Shown: positions 23,257 through 31,775 of the stretch, piece after piece
Layout of the letters: each line of letters begins with the position of its first letter
How positions within the stretch are numbered: position 1 is the stretch's first letter
Assembly: GCA_900637135.1 (NCBI GenBank)
Contig: LR134353.1
Coordinates: forward strand, 1,178,001-1,242,000
DNA from: Mycolicibacterium flavescens
GTDB taxonomy: Bacteria; Actinomycetota; Actinomycetes; Mycobacteriales; Mycobacteriaceae
Direction of reading: 5' to 3'
Length of the DNA: 64,000 bases
Made by a program: the position numbers and the translations under genes
Notes under the pieces: model-generated
What the model was told of the DNA's origin: nothing
Databases searched by the model: none
Seen by the model: the letters and a program-made list of their open reading frames with translations, nothing else

Positions 23257-24165
23257 GTGGCCGAACCCGAACTCATCGATGTCGATGCGCCGGGCGTACG
23301 GCTGCGCGCCCTCAGCTGGGGCACCGTCGGTGCGCCGATTGCACTGTGCCTGCACGGTTTTCCCGACACCGCGCACGGATGGCGCAACATCGCACCGCTG
23401 TTGGTCGACGCGGGATGGCGGGTGGTGGCGCCGTTCATGCGAGGCTACGCACCGTCGTCGACCGCATCCGACGGCAGCTACCACGTCGGCGCGTTGATGG
23501 ACGATGCGCTGCGGGTGCTCGACGCGGCCGGACCGACCGGCCGCGACGTGCTGATCGGGCATGACTGGGGAGCGATCGCCGGTGCCGGGCTCGCCGCGAT
23601 GCCCGACAGCCCGTTCTCGAAGGCCGTCATCATGTCGGTGCCGTTTGCCGCGGCGTTCCGACCCCTGGGCAAGACGCCGGATGCGGGCCGGCTCGCCGCA
23701 CAGTTGCCCCGCCAGTTACTCCGCAGCTGGTACATCATGTACTTCCAATTACCCGGCCTTCCCGAGCGATCCGCGTCGTGGGTGGTGCCCCGGTTGTGGC
23801 GCCAGTGGTCGCCGGGTTACGACGCCACCGAGGACGTCGCCCACGTTCTCGACGCGATCGGTGCGCCCGAGAACTGGCGTGCCGCGCTCGGGTACTACCG
23901 GGCCACCGTGCGCAACAGCAAGCCGCCCGCGCAGTACGCTCAACTGCACCGGCATTGGCTCTCGGCGCCGCAGCTTCCGACTCTGTACCTGCATGGCACC
24001 GACGATGGTTGTGCCTCAGCGGATTACACCCGGTGGGTCCGGCGGCTTCTGCCGGAAGCTAGAGAGGTCGCCACCGTCGAGCGGGCCGGTCACTTCCTGC
24101 AGCTGGAACAGCCGGATGCCGTCGCGGGGCACATCGTCGACTTCATCGGCTCGACGCGCGCTTAG
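23257..24165 (+). CDS. Epoxide-hydrolase-like alpha/beta hydrolase
   Basis: A 302-residue alpha/beta hydrolase with an aspartate nucleophile: GHDWGA is the elbow of epoxide hydrolases and haloalkane dehalogenases, and HGFPD is the matching oxyanion motif. The acid is probably in LYLHGTDDGCAS and the base is His in RAGHFLQLEQPD. Cap-domain tyrosines (SWYIMYFQLPG, YYRATVR) resemble the epoxide-activating pair, which favours epoxide hydrolase over dehalogenase. The GTG start is 7 nt after the Mam stop, so it is probably cotranscribed with the mce operon. It may act on an imported or membrane-derived lipid, which is inference. Confidence 0.85.
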   Translation: MAEPELIDVDAPGVRLRALSWGTVGAPIALCLHGFPDTAHGWRNIAPLLVDAGWRVVAPFMRGYAPSSTASDGSYHVGALMDDALRVLDAAGPTGRDVLIGHDWGAIAGAGLAAMPDSPFSKAVIMSVPFAAAFRPLGKTPDAGRLAAQLPRQLLRSWYIMYFQLPGLPERSASWVVPRLWRQWSPGYDATEDVAHVLDAIGAPENWRAALGYYRATVRNSKPPAQYAQLHRHWLSAPQLPTLYLHGTDDGCASADYTRWVRRLLPEAREVATVERAGHFLQLEQPDAVAGHIVDFIGSTRA

Positions 24166-24175
24166 CCTGGGGGAC

Positions 24176-25444
24176 ATGGGGCGACGACTGGCTGCGGTAG
24201 ATGCGCAGACGTATTGGATGTCGGCGAAGATTCCCAGCGATCAGTTTCTGCTCTACGGTTTCGCGGGGGACGTTGCCGATGTCGAGTCGGCCCTAGCGCG
24301 AATCCGTGCCCGGGCGCGGGGCTGTACCGAGTTACGCCTGCGGGTGCGTGACGGCAATCCGCTGACATATCCGCGGTGGGTGCCCGCGGACGTCTCGCCG
24401 AACCAGTTCGTGATGCATGCCGCGGGGGCCAGTTGGGCGGGCTGTCTGGCGATCGTGGCGGGGTTGTTGAGCTCGGACCAACTCGATCCGCGGATCATGG
24501 CATGGCGAATCCACGTCTTCCCGGCTGTCGAGGATGTTCCGGGAGCGGGACTCGGAACGGTAGCGGCGGTGCAGGTGGCGCACGCGCTCGGGGACGGTGT
24601 GCGGTCATCGGCGTTGGCTGCGTGGCTGTTCGGGAGACGAGAGATCGTGCCGAATGTTGCGGCGCCAGAGCGGTTTCTAGGGTCGAGACTGCCGTGGCGC
24701 GGTTGTGCTGCCGCGCGGGCTCACCTTGGGTTGGTGCGAGATACGTCGGCGGGATTGGTTCCGCCGCAGGCGGATTCGCGTCCTGCGCTGCGGAGCAATG
24801 CGCGACCGGAAGGCTTGCGCAGCATCCGGACGGTGGTGATGCGGCGTTCACAGATGCCAGGGCCCACGGTGACGACTGGCGCATTGGCCGCGGTGTCCGA
24901 GGCGTTGGCCGCGCACTTGCGGGAGTTCGGTGATGACACATCGCTGCTGGGCGCCGAGGTGCCGATGGCGAAGACGGGCGAGCGGCGCGCCCACAATCAC
25001 TTCGGCAATGTGGGTGTGGACCTGTATCCGGATCTGCCATTCCATGAACGTGCTGCGCGCATTGCCAAGGACCTGGAGCAACGCCGGCGCAGGGCCGCCC
25101 ATCCGGCGATGGTTGCGTCTGGTAGGGCGTCCGCTGCGGTGCCGGCATCGTTATTGCGTTATGGCATAGAAAAATTCGATATGACACTGCGTTCCCCGAC
25201 GGTCACCGGGAACACCGTCGTCTCCAGCGTGAACCGTGGGCCTGACGATTTGCAGTTTGGAAGTTCGCCCGTCGTCCTGACGGCCGGATTTCCGGGGCTG
25301 TCTCCGATGATGGGCGTGACGCACGGCGTACACGGCATCGGAGACACCATCGCCGTCAGCGTGCATGCGGCCGAGTCGGCGATCGGCGACATCGACTCTT
25401 ACGCCGAGAGATTGGAGGCGGCCTTGACCGCCGAACACCCCTAG
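24176..25444 (+). CDS. WS/DGAT-like acyltransferase-family protein
   Basis: A 422-residue protein related to mycobacterial wax ester synthase/diacylglycerol acyltransferases (N-terminal condensation-like domain plus C-terminal DUF1298). The start LAAVDAQTYW matches the usual RLSxxDxxF opening. The active-site motif HHxxxDG appears as AHALGDG, keeping one His and the DG but losing the first His. The C-terminal half has NHFGNVGVDLYPDL and TGNTVVSSVNRGP, typical DUF1298 strands. Acyl transfer is plausible but weakened. The start is ATG 24176 behind GGGGG; 10 bp separate it from the hydrolase, suggesting one transcript. Confidence 0.72.
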   Translation: MGRRLAAVDAQTYWMSAKIPSDQFLLYGFAGDVADVESALARIRARARGCTELRLRVRDGNPLTYPRWVPADVSPNQFVMHAAGASWAGCLAIVAGLLSSDQLDPRIMAWRIHVFPAVEDVPGAGLGTVAAVQVAHALGDGVRSSALAAWLFGRREIVPNVAAPERFLGSRLPWRGCAAARAHLGLVRDTSAGLVPPQADSRPALRSNARPEGLRSIRTVVMRRSQMPGPTVTTGALAAVSEALAAHLREFGDDTSLLGAEVPMAKTGERRAHNHFGNVGVDLYPDLPFHERAARIAKDLEQRRRRAAHPAMVASGRASAAVPASLLRYGIEKFDMTLRSPTVTGNTVVSSVNRGPDDLQFGSSPVVLTAGFPGLSPMMGVTHGVHGIGDTIAVSVHAAESAIGDIDSYAERLEAALTAEHP

Positions 25445-26940
25445 AAGGGTGGGGGTTTGTTGCGTTCGGCCATGAGTTGGTCGACGATGGTTTGGTTGTG
25501 GCGGCGTTCGTCGGTGATGGCTTGATGGCGGGCTTGGGTGCGGGTTTGTTTGCGGCGCGGCATTTTCAGGGTGCGCGCCTGGCTGGCGTCGCCGTTGCTG
25601 TCGGTGTCGGCTGTGTGGTCGACGATGGCGGGGGGGGTGTGGCGGCACAGTTGGGGAAACAGCATTCGGCTACCGGGGTGGGTGGTGTAGGTCTGGCCCT
25701 CGCGTGAGGTCCACTCGACTCTGCCGTCGGGGTATTGCTTGTCGCGCCAGCCGGCGAAGGTTTTCAACAGATGATGTTGGCGGCATAAGCATTTGAGGTT
25801 GGCGGCTTGGGTGGGTCCGGCGGGGTAGGCGATGGTGTGGTCGAGATCGCAGTCGGTGGCGGCCACGTCACAGCCGGGGAACCGACACGTCATATCGCGG
25901 CAGCGCACGAACCACGCCAGCTTGGCTGAGGGCCGGTAGCGCGGTTCGGGCCCGGCCTGCCCGGGATGGATGAGGGGTTGGTGGGTGGCGGTGGCGGCCA
26001 GCTTGCCGGCCAGCAGCGGGGCCGGCAGCAGGCCCTTGCCCATCAGATAGCCCGGGTCGGTGGCGGCCGGCCCGGCGGGTTCGGGCTCTTGGCTGTAGGA
26101 CACGTGCCCGTCGAGCATGGCCGGGGTGTCATCGCCCAGTGAGTCTTCGCGCGCGATCACATGGACCACGACCGTGCTGGGGGTGGGTGCGGCAGCGTCG
26201 CAGTCAGCGCGCCCGCACGCGCAGGCCAGCCGCTCAGCACCATGGCCGATGGCGCCCAAGGCATCAGAGCGGCGTTGTTCGGCGGTGCGCGGGTCGTGGG
26301 CGCAGACCGCGGCGGCCATGGCGTCCAGGCGGGCATCGAGGGCGTCGGCGTCGGTGGCCACCAGTGTGCCTTCGATGGTGGCAGTGCCTGATCCGTCGGC
26401 GGGGTTGTGGATGTCGATGTGGCGTCCGCGCGCGGCGTATTCGGCGCGCCGCACGGCGGCGGGGTCGTAGCGGTCCACGCAGGTGTCGATGGCGGTGTGC
26501 AGCTTTTCCGTGGACAGGGTGGCCCATCCGCTGAGGTGGGTGGCCAGCTCGTTGTCGAGTTTTCTCAGCGCGCCCGCATCGCGCACCAGGCGGCTGCGGT
26601 GGGCCACTGCGGCCACGGTGCGGTAAGTGATGGCCCCAGTGGCGAACACCTCGGCCACGCGCGGTAAGCGCCGGCGTAGGTCATCGGCGAGCAGTAGTTG
26701 GTGAGAGGCCACTCCCAGGGAGACGCCTTGGGCGGCGGCGACCTCGGCGGCGGCGATGGTCCAGTTGTCGATGCACCACTGTTCGCGATCGACGGCCCCG
26801 GCTTCGACGATCAAACGTTCCAGGACGTCGGCGGCCGCGGCCAGCCGGCGCGCGCAGGCGGCGTTTTCCACCCGCGCCCACGCCCCGATCACACCCGCAC
26901 CCCGGGCACCGTCGGCGGCGGCCACCAACTCTTCGAACAT
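25441..26940 (-). CDS. DUF222/HNH endonuclease-like protein (13E12 family)
   Basis: A 499-residue member of the mycobacterial 13E12 repeat family: N-terminal helical DUF222 (residues 1 to about 300) and a C-terminal HNH nuclease domain. The HNH elements are intact: CRFPGC (zinc Cys), then DCDLDHTIAYP with the catalytic His, the Asn in ANLKCLC, and RQHHLLKTF. The start MFEELVAAADGARGAG at 26940 is the family-typical one; the open frame extends to 27117 without family character. The family is multicopy and often strain-variable, consistent with mobility, but no terminal repeats were found. Its stop shares CTAG with the convergent gene. Confidence 0.9.
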   Translation of the reverse strand: MFEELVAAADGARGAGVIGAWARVENAACARRLAAAADVLERLIVEAGAVDREQWCIDNWTIAAAEVAAAQGVSLGVASHQLLLADDLRRRLPRVAEVFATGAITYRTVAAVAHRSRLVRDAGALRKLDNELATHLSGWATLSTEKLHTAIDTCVDRYDPAAVRRAEYAARGRHIDIHNPADGSGTATIEGTLVATDADALDARLDAMAAAVCAHDPRTAEQRRSDALGAIGHGAERLACACGRADCDAAAPTPSTVVVHVIAREDSLGDDTPAMLDGHVSYSQEPEPAGPAATDPGYLMGKGLLPAPLLAGKLAATATHQPLIHPGQAGPEPRYRPSAKLAWFVRCRDMTCRFPGCDVAATDCDLDHTIAYPAGPTQAANLKCLCRQHHLLKTFAGWRDKQYPDGRVEWTSREGQTYTTHPGSRMLFPQLCRHTPPAIVDHTADTDSNGDASQARTLKMPRRKQTRTQARHQAITDERRHNQTIVDQLMAERNKPPPF

Positions 26941-27179
26941 GTGATCGAATCTATCGACCCGGACGTTGCGCAACCAGCGGATAGAGCGCATCTGGGGATG
27001 AACCCCAACTTGGGGATAACCCGCGTGCGGGCGGATGCCGAGAGCTGGGGATACCTGGTTCACGCGACGGGGGCGAACAAGGTCGGCTGGAACGCGGAGG
27101 GCCGGGTACGCACGCACGGCGTGGGGGTGACGACCACTCGATCATGCGAGGGGGCTGGGCAGTGGCTTAACACATGGCC

Positions 27180-27185
27180 TAGATT
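27180..27185 (+). promoter_or_regulatory. -10 box before doxX, leaderless-type spacing
   Basis: TAGATT at 27180-27185 fits TANNNT and ends 7 nt before the ATG at 27193, consistent with a leaderless transcript; no Shine-Dalgarno is seen in between. Confidence 0.45.
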
Positions 27186-27192
27186 TTGTTGC

Positions 27193-27714
27193 ATGACTGC
27201 CTACGACGTCGGAGTGCTGATCCTGCGCGTGGTTCTGGGCCTGACCATGGCCGCCCACGGCTACAACAAGTTCTTCGGACCCGGAGGCCTCAGCGGCACT
27301 GCCGGGTGGTTCGACAGCATGGGGATGAAGCCGGGCAAGTTCCACGCCCGAGTCGCCGCGACGACCGAGATGGCGGCCGGCATCGGGCTCGCGCTCGGCC
27401 TGCTCACCCCGATACCCGCCGCGGGCTTCGTGGCGCTCATGCTCGTCGCCGCGTGGACCGTGCACCGGGCCAACGGCTTCTTCATCGTCAAGGAAGGTTG
27501 GGAGTACAACCTCGTGCTCGCCGCCGCTGCCGTCGGCATCGCGACGATCGGCGCGGGCAAGCTCAGCCTCGACCACCTGCTGTTCAGCTCGACGAGCTTC
27601 TACGACCTGCTGCACGGGTGGTGGGGTCTGGTCATCTCGCTGGGTCTCGGCCTGCTCGGCGGCATCGGTCAGCTGGCGATCTTCTACCGGCCGCCCGCCA
27701 AGACCGACGCCTGA
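27193..27714 (+). CDS. DoxX-family membrane protein
   Basis: A 173-residue protein with four membrane helices of the DoxX family. The opening LILRVVLGLTMAAHGYNKFFGPGG is the DoxX signature; AGWFDSMGMKP and AAGIGLALGLLTPIPAAGFVALML complete the pattern. Some actinobacterial DoxX proteins act with superoxide dismutase and a thiol transferase in oxidative stress defence (the MRC complex in M. tuberculosis), but neither partner is adjacent here. The ATG at 27193 sits directly downstream of a -10 box. The DUF3556 gene follows after 59 bp containing a KstR-type operator, so the two are probably separate transcripts. Confidence 0.88.
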   Translation: MTAYDVGVLILRVVLGLTMAAHGYNKFFGPGGLSGTAGWFDSMGMKPGKFHARVAATTEMAAGIGLALGLLTPIPAAGFVALMLVAAWTVHRANGFFIVKEGWEYNLVLAAAAVGIATIGAGKLSLDHLLFSSTSFYDLLHGWWGLVISLGLGLLGGIGQLAIFYRPPAKTDA

Positions 27715-27747
27715 CGACAGCCCGGCGCAATACCGCACCTACATAGC

Positions 27748-27761
27748 TAGAACACGTTCTA
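27748..27761. promoter_or_regulatory. KstR-type operator upstream of the DUF3556 gene
   Basis: TAGAACACGTTCTA (27748-27761) matches the KstR consensus TNNAACNNGTTNNA at every fixed position, inside a longer dyad CTAGAA..TTCTAG (27747-27762). It lies 12 nt before the ATG at 27774, overlapping where the promoter must be. KstR is the TetR repressor of cholesterol catabolism, relieved by 3-oxo-cholestenoyl-CoA. Confidence 0.75.
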
Positions 27762-27773
27762 GTCTGTGTTCCC

Positions 27774-29516
27774 ATGGGGTTCTTGAAACAGGACGCGCCT
27801 GTCGTCGATTACGAGGAGTGGAGTAAGGGCAGCCGCGCCGAGAAGATCGTGCCCATGGCCCGGCACTGGGCCGAGGTGGGATTCGGGACGCCGGTGGTCC
27901 TGCACCTGTTCTACGTCGTCAAGATCCTGCTCTACATCCTCGGCGCATGGCTGATCGCGATCAGCACCACGGGGATCGATGGGTTCACCAACGTCGCCTC
28001 CTGGTACAACGAGCCGATCGTGTTCGAGAAGGTCGTGCTGTACACGATGCTGTTCGAGGTCGTCGGCCTCGGCTGCGGCTTCGGACCACTCAACAACCGC
28101 TTCTTCCCGCCGATGGGCTCGATCCTGTACTGGTTGCGGCCGAACACGATTCGGCTGCCTCCGTGGCCGACCCGGATCCCGTTGACCAAAGGCGACACCC
28201 GCACACCGTTCGACGCGTTGCTCTACGCCGCCCTACTGGTGCTGCTCGTCGTGGCGCTGTTCTCCGACGGGACCGGACCGATACCCGAACTGGGGACGAC
28301 GGTCGGCGTGTTGCCGGTGTGGCAGATCGCTGCCATCCTCGGCGTTCTTGCCGTGCTGGGCCTGCGCGACAAGGTGATCTTCCTGGCTGCCCGCGGCGAG
28401 GTGTACGCCTCGCTCGCGGTCTGCTTCCTGTTCGCCGGGCCCGACATCATCATCGCGGCCAAACTCGTGTGCCTGACGATCTGGCTCGGCGCAGCGACGT
28501 CGAAGCTCAACAAACACTTCCCATTCGTCATCTCCACGATGATGAGCAACAACCCGGTGTTCCGGCCCAAGTGGATCAAACGCAAGTTCTTCGAACGCTT
28601 TCCGGACGACCTGCGACCCGGGCGCGCATCACGGTGGCTGGCGCATTTCAGCACGGCGATCGAAGGCCTGGTTCCGCTGGTGCTGTTCTTCTCCAACGGG
28701 GGCTGGCCGACCTACAGCGCCGCGTTCGTGATGTTGGTCTTCCACTTCGGCATCCTGTCCTCGATTCCGATGGGCGTGCCGCTGGAGTGGAACGTCTTCA
28801 TGATGTTCGCGGTCCTGGCGCTCTTCGTGGGACATCCGGGCATCGGCCTCGGCGACCTGCAGAGTCCATGGCCGATCGTCTTGTTCGCCGTCGTCGCGGG
28901 CACCGTGATTCTCGGAAACCTGTTCCCGCGCAAGGTGTCCTTCCTGCCGGGCATGCGCTACTACGCGGGCAACTGGGACACCGGGCTGTGGTGTGTGAAA
29001 CCGTCAGCCTCGGCGAAGATCGAGGAGAACGTCGTCTCGATCGCGAGCATGCCGCAGGCGCAGATGGAGCGGTACTACGGCAGCCCCGAGACCGCCCAGA
29101 TGTATCTCTACATGGGATACGCCTTCCGCGCGTTCAACTCTCACGGTCGCGCCATGTTCACCCTCGCCCACCGGGCGATGGCCGGGCACAACGAGGACGA
29201 CTATGTGCTGACCGACGGTGAGCGCATCTGCAGCACCGCGATCGGCTGGAACTTCGGCGACGGCCATATGCACAACGAACAACTCATCGAGGCCCTGCAG
29301 AAGCGCTGCAATTTCGAGCCGGGAGAAATCATCGTCGTGCTGATCGACGGGCAGCCGATCCACCGGCAGACCCAGCAGTATCGGTTGGTCGACGCCGCGA
29401 CAGGGGAATTCGAGCGGGGCTACATCCGCGTCGCCGACATGGTCACCCGCCAGCCGTGGGACGACACCGTTCCCGTCCACGTCACGTGGCAGAAGGACAG
29501 CGCTGACGCTCCCTAG
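27774..29516 (+). CDS. DUF3556 multi-pass membrane protein, probable KstR regulon member
   Basis: A 580-residue integral membrane protein recognised as DUF3556, a family largely limited to mycobacteria and relatives. About eight to ten membrane helices occupy residues 40 to 390 (first: VVLHLFYVVKILLYILGAW). The last 180 residues are soluble, with GWNFGDGHMHNEQLIEALQKRC, where HMHNE is a possible metal or catalytic cluster. The overall layout resembles membrane enzymes of the HTTM (gamma-carboxylase-like) kind, but this is only impression. The operator 12 nt upstream suggests induction during sterol degradation. It ends in CTAG shared with the convergent GntR gene. Confidence 0.82.
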   Translation: MGFLKQDAPVVDYEEWSKGSRAEKIVPMARHWAEVGFGTPVVLHLFYVVKILLYILGAWLIAISTTGIDGFTNVASWYNEPIVFEKVVLYTMLFEVVGLGCGFGPLNNRFFPPMGSILYWLRPNTIRLPPWPTRIPLTKGDTRTPFDALLYAALLVLLVVALFSDGTGPIPELGTTVGVLPVWQIAAILGVLAVLGLRDKVIFLAARGEVYASLAVCFLFAGPDIIIAAKLVCLTIWLGAATSKLNKHFPFVISTMMSNNPVFRPKWIKRKFFERFPDDLRPGRASRWLAHFSTAIEGLVPLVLFFSNGGWPTYSAAFVMLVFHFGILSSIPMGVPLEWNVFMMFAVLALFVGHPGIGLGDLQSPWPIVLFAVVAGTVILGNLFPRKVSFLPGMRYYAGNWDTGLWCVKPSASAKIEENVVSIASMPQAQMERYYGSPETAQMYLYMGYAFRAFNSHGRAMFTLAHRAMAGHNEDDYVLTDGERICSTAIGWNFGDGHMHNEQLIEALQKRCNFEPGEIIVVLIDGQPIHRQTQQYRLVDAATGEFERGYIRVADMVTRQPWDDTVPVHVTWQKDSADAP

Positions 29517-30304
29517 CCCATGACGTCGCGGACCTGGACATCCTCGAGTCCCTGCAACAGCAGTTCCCGCGCGGTGTCGAGGTGCTTGCGCCAATGTGCT
29601 TCAGCGGCCGCGCCGTCGCCGGACCTCAACAGCTGCATTAACTTCCGGTACGAACGCATCAACTTGTCGAAGTCGGCACGGGAGACCGGCCGACGTTCCT
29701 TGAACAGGAATGCGTTGTGGCGCACCGTGATCTCGTGCAGCATGCCGGCGATGATGGACAGGGTCGCGTTGCCCGACAACTCGACGACGCGCCTGTGGAA
29801 GTCGCCCGTCGTCTCGGCCAGGGTGTCGTTCTGCCAGCCGGAGGGCACGTGCTCTTCGAGCAGGCCGTCGAGCTCGTCGAACGCCTCGGCCGAACCGGAC
29901 TCGGCCAGAAGCCGCACCGCCATCGGTTCGATTCCGGCGCGCGCCGTCATCAGGTCGGCGATCGTCGCGCCGGACAACTCGAGCAGCAAGCCGGCGGGGC
30001 GGGCGACGATCTCGGGGCCGGGCACGCGAACGCGGGCGCCGGTGCGCGACCCGCGCCGCACCTCGACGAGGCGTTCGGACTCCAGGACCCGGACGGCCTC
30101 CCGCAAGGTCGGCCGGCTCACCCCGAAGTGGGCCATCAGCTCCGCTTCGTTGGGGAGGAAGTCGCCGTCCTTGAGTTGGCCGTCGACCACCATGCGGCGC
30201 AGCGTTCCGGCGACGAGTTCGGCGGTCTTCGGTGACCGCACCGTCGTTCCGGCGCCGACGCCGTCCGGGCCGATCATCGGCGCCAGCGGTGTACTTCGAG
30301 CCAC
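29513..30304 (-). CDS. GntR-family regulator with FCD domain (FadR-like)
   Basis: A 263-residue regulator: the N-terminal winged helix (residues 23 to 92; GDFLPNEAELMAHFGVSRPTLREAVRVLESERLV) is the GntR domain, and the C-terminal all-helical FCD domain carries the metal-ligand pattern (MTARAGIEPMAVRLLAES, FHRRVVELSGN, HEITVRHN, HWRKHL). FCD regulators commonly sense carboxylates or acyl-CoA; mycobacterial members include Mce1R and FadR-type repressors. GTG 30304 is chosen; ATG 30277 is possible. It is divergent from fadA-echA-fadE, its likely target, with a dyad at 30540-30558. Confidence 0.88.
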   Translation of the reverse strand: MARSTPLAPMIGPDGVGAGTTVRSPKTAELVAGTLRRMVVDGQLKDGDFLPNEAELMAHFGVSRPTLREAVRVLESERLVEVRRGSRTGARVRVPGPEIVARPAGLLLELSGATIADLMTARAGIEPMAVRLLAESGSAEAFDELDGLLEEHVPSGWQNDTLAETTGDFHRRVVELSGNATLSIIAGMLHEITVRHNAFLFKERRPVSRADFDKLMRSYRKLMQLLRSGDGAAAEAHWRKHLDTARELLLQGLEDVQVRDVMG

Positions 30305-30617
30305 TCCCACTCCCACGTTGCGGCTGACCGAGCGGCCAGCTGTACAACTCAGTAAACCATGTGTAGTGGATACTTCGAGCAATCCGACTTGCGGCGGCGC
30401 CGTCACGGTCGCGGCCGGGACGGATGTGAACCTTATCCCGTGACCAGGCAGGCCGAACCTTCGCGACGTCCGCCCACTCGCAGAATCGCCCCGTCGGCCA
30501 TCTGCCCCCACCATGCCCACCAACCAGTAGGTTGACCTAGTAAACCTTGTTCGTTTACGTTCGGGGGTGGACCCCTGCGTGAGTGGGTAAATCATCGAAC
30601 TTCGAAGGAGAAGCGTC
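30305..30617. other. Divergent intergenic region between gntR and fadA
   Basis: This 313-bp gap holds the promoters of the GntR regulator and the beta-oxidation genes. Visible elements are a partial AGTAAACC repeat near 30351 and 30539, a short dyad AACC-AGTA-GGTT at 30521-30532, the dyad at 30540-30558, and the fadA Shine-Dalgarno AAGGAG near 30605. No convincing gene was found in it. Confidence 0.6.
30540..30558. promoter_or_regulatory. Candidate GntR/FadR operator upstream of fadA
   Basis: GTAAAC (30540-30545) and GTTTAC (30553-30558) are exact inverted arms with a 7-bp spacer, about 60 bp upstream of fadA. A related half-site AGTAAACC occurs about 190 bp away near the gntR end. The position suits repression of fadA-echA-fadE by the divergent regulator. 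Confidence 0.5.
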
Positions 30618-31775
30618 ATGGCTGAAGCCGTCATCGTCGAGGCAGTACGGTCGCCCGTCGGCAAGCGCAACGGCGGGCTGTCGGGGGTTCACCCCGGTGA
30701 CCTGTCGGCCCAGGTGCTCAACGGCCTCGTCGAGCGCGCCGGCGTGGATCCCGCCCTGGTCGACGACGTGATCTGGGGATGTGTCATGCAGGCAGGGGAG
30801 CAGGCGCTCGACATCGCCCGCACTGCCGTGCTGGCGGCCGGCTGGCCCGAGACCGTGCCCGGTGTGACCGTCGACCGCCAGTGCGGTTCGAGCCAGCAGT
30901 CGGTGCACTTCGCAGCCGCGGGCGTGGTCGCCGGTCACTACGACGTCGTCGTCGCCGGTGGCGTCGAGGTGATGTCGCGTGTTCCGATGGGCTCGTCGCT
31001 GGCCAACGGCGGTCATCCCTACCCCGAGGCGTTCCGCAACCGCTACAGCCAGACCCCGAACCAGGGCATCGGCGCCGAGATGATCGCCGAGCAGTGGGGC
31101 TTCGACCGCACCACGCTCGACCAGTTCTCTCTCGACTCGCACGAGAAGGCTGCCGCTGCCCAGGATTCCGGTGCGTTCGACGACCAGATCGTCGGCATCA
31201 AGGCCAAGGACGAGGACGGCAATGAGAGCGTCGTGCTCAAGGACGAGGGCATCCGCCGCGGCACGCCGATCGAGAAGATGGCTCAGTTGAAGCCGGCGTT
31301 CAAGGAGGACGGCGTCATCCACGCCGGCAACTCCAGCCAGATCTCCGACGGTTCGGCGGCGCTGCTGTTCATGAGTGCGGAGAAGGCGAAGTCGTTGGGC
31401 CTCAAGCCGATCGCCAAGGTGCACACCGCGGTGCTGGCCGGATCCGATCCGGTCATCATGCTGACCGCGCCGATCCCCGCCACCCAGAAGGCGCTGAAGA
31501 AGTCTGGCCTGCAGCTGTCGGACATCGGTGTGTTCGAGGTCAACGAGGCGTTCGCGCCCGTGCCGATGGCGTGGTTGAAGGACATCGGCGCCGACGAGAA
31601 GAAGCTCAACCCCAACGGCGGTGCGATCGCGCTCGGCCACCCGCTGGGCGGCTCCGGTGCGCGCATCATGACCACGATGCTCTACCACATGCGGGACAAC
31701 GGTATTCAGTACGGTCTGCAGACCATGTGCGAGGGTGGCGGGCAGGCCAACGCCACCATCCTCGAGCTGCTGTGA
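30618..31775 (+). CDS. fadA: Acetyl-CoA C-acyltransferase (thiolase)
   Basis: A 385-residue thiolase II-type enzyme performing the last step of beta-oxidation (thiolytic cleavage of 3-oxoacyl-CoA) or the reverse condensation. The nucleophilic Cys is in TVDRQCGSSQQ (about residue 91), the catalytic His in AIALGHPLGGSG, and the second Cys in TMCEGGGQAN. The substrate loop with PMGSSLANGGHPYP differs from classical acetoacetyl-CoA thiolases and is closer to the FadA5/FadA6 steroid thiolases, but chain specificity is not proven. AAGGAG lies about 9 nt before the ATG. It is coupled through GTGA to the enoyl-CoA hydratase. Confidence 0.93.
   Translation: MAEAVIVEAVRSPVGKRNGGLSGVHPGDLSAQVLNGLVERAGVDPALVDDVIWGCVMQAGEQALDIARTAVLAAGWPETVPGVTVDRQCGSSQQSVHFAAAGVVAGHYDVVVAGGVEVMSRVPMGSSLANGGHPYPEAFRNRYSQTPNQGIGAEMIAEQWGFDRTTLDQFSLDSHEKAAAAQDSGAFDDQIVGIKAKDEDGNESVVLKDEGIRRGTPIEKMAQLKPAFKEDGVIHAGNSSQISDGSAALLFMSAEKAKSLGLKPIAKVHTAVLAGSDPVIMLTAPIPATQKALKKSGLQLSDIGVFEVNEAFAPVPMAWLKDIGADEKKLNPNGGAIALGHPLGGSGARIMTTMLYHMRDNGIQYGLQTMCEGGGQANATILELL

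Noticed and set aside
26941..27117. N-terminal extension of the DUF222/HNH protein to 27117
   Set aside because: The 13E12 family starts with MFEELV-type sequence at 26940; upstream residues are not family-like and overlap the doxX promoter region.
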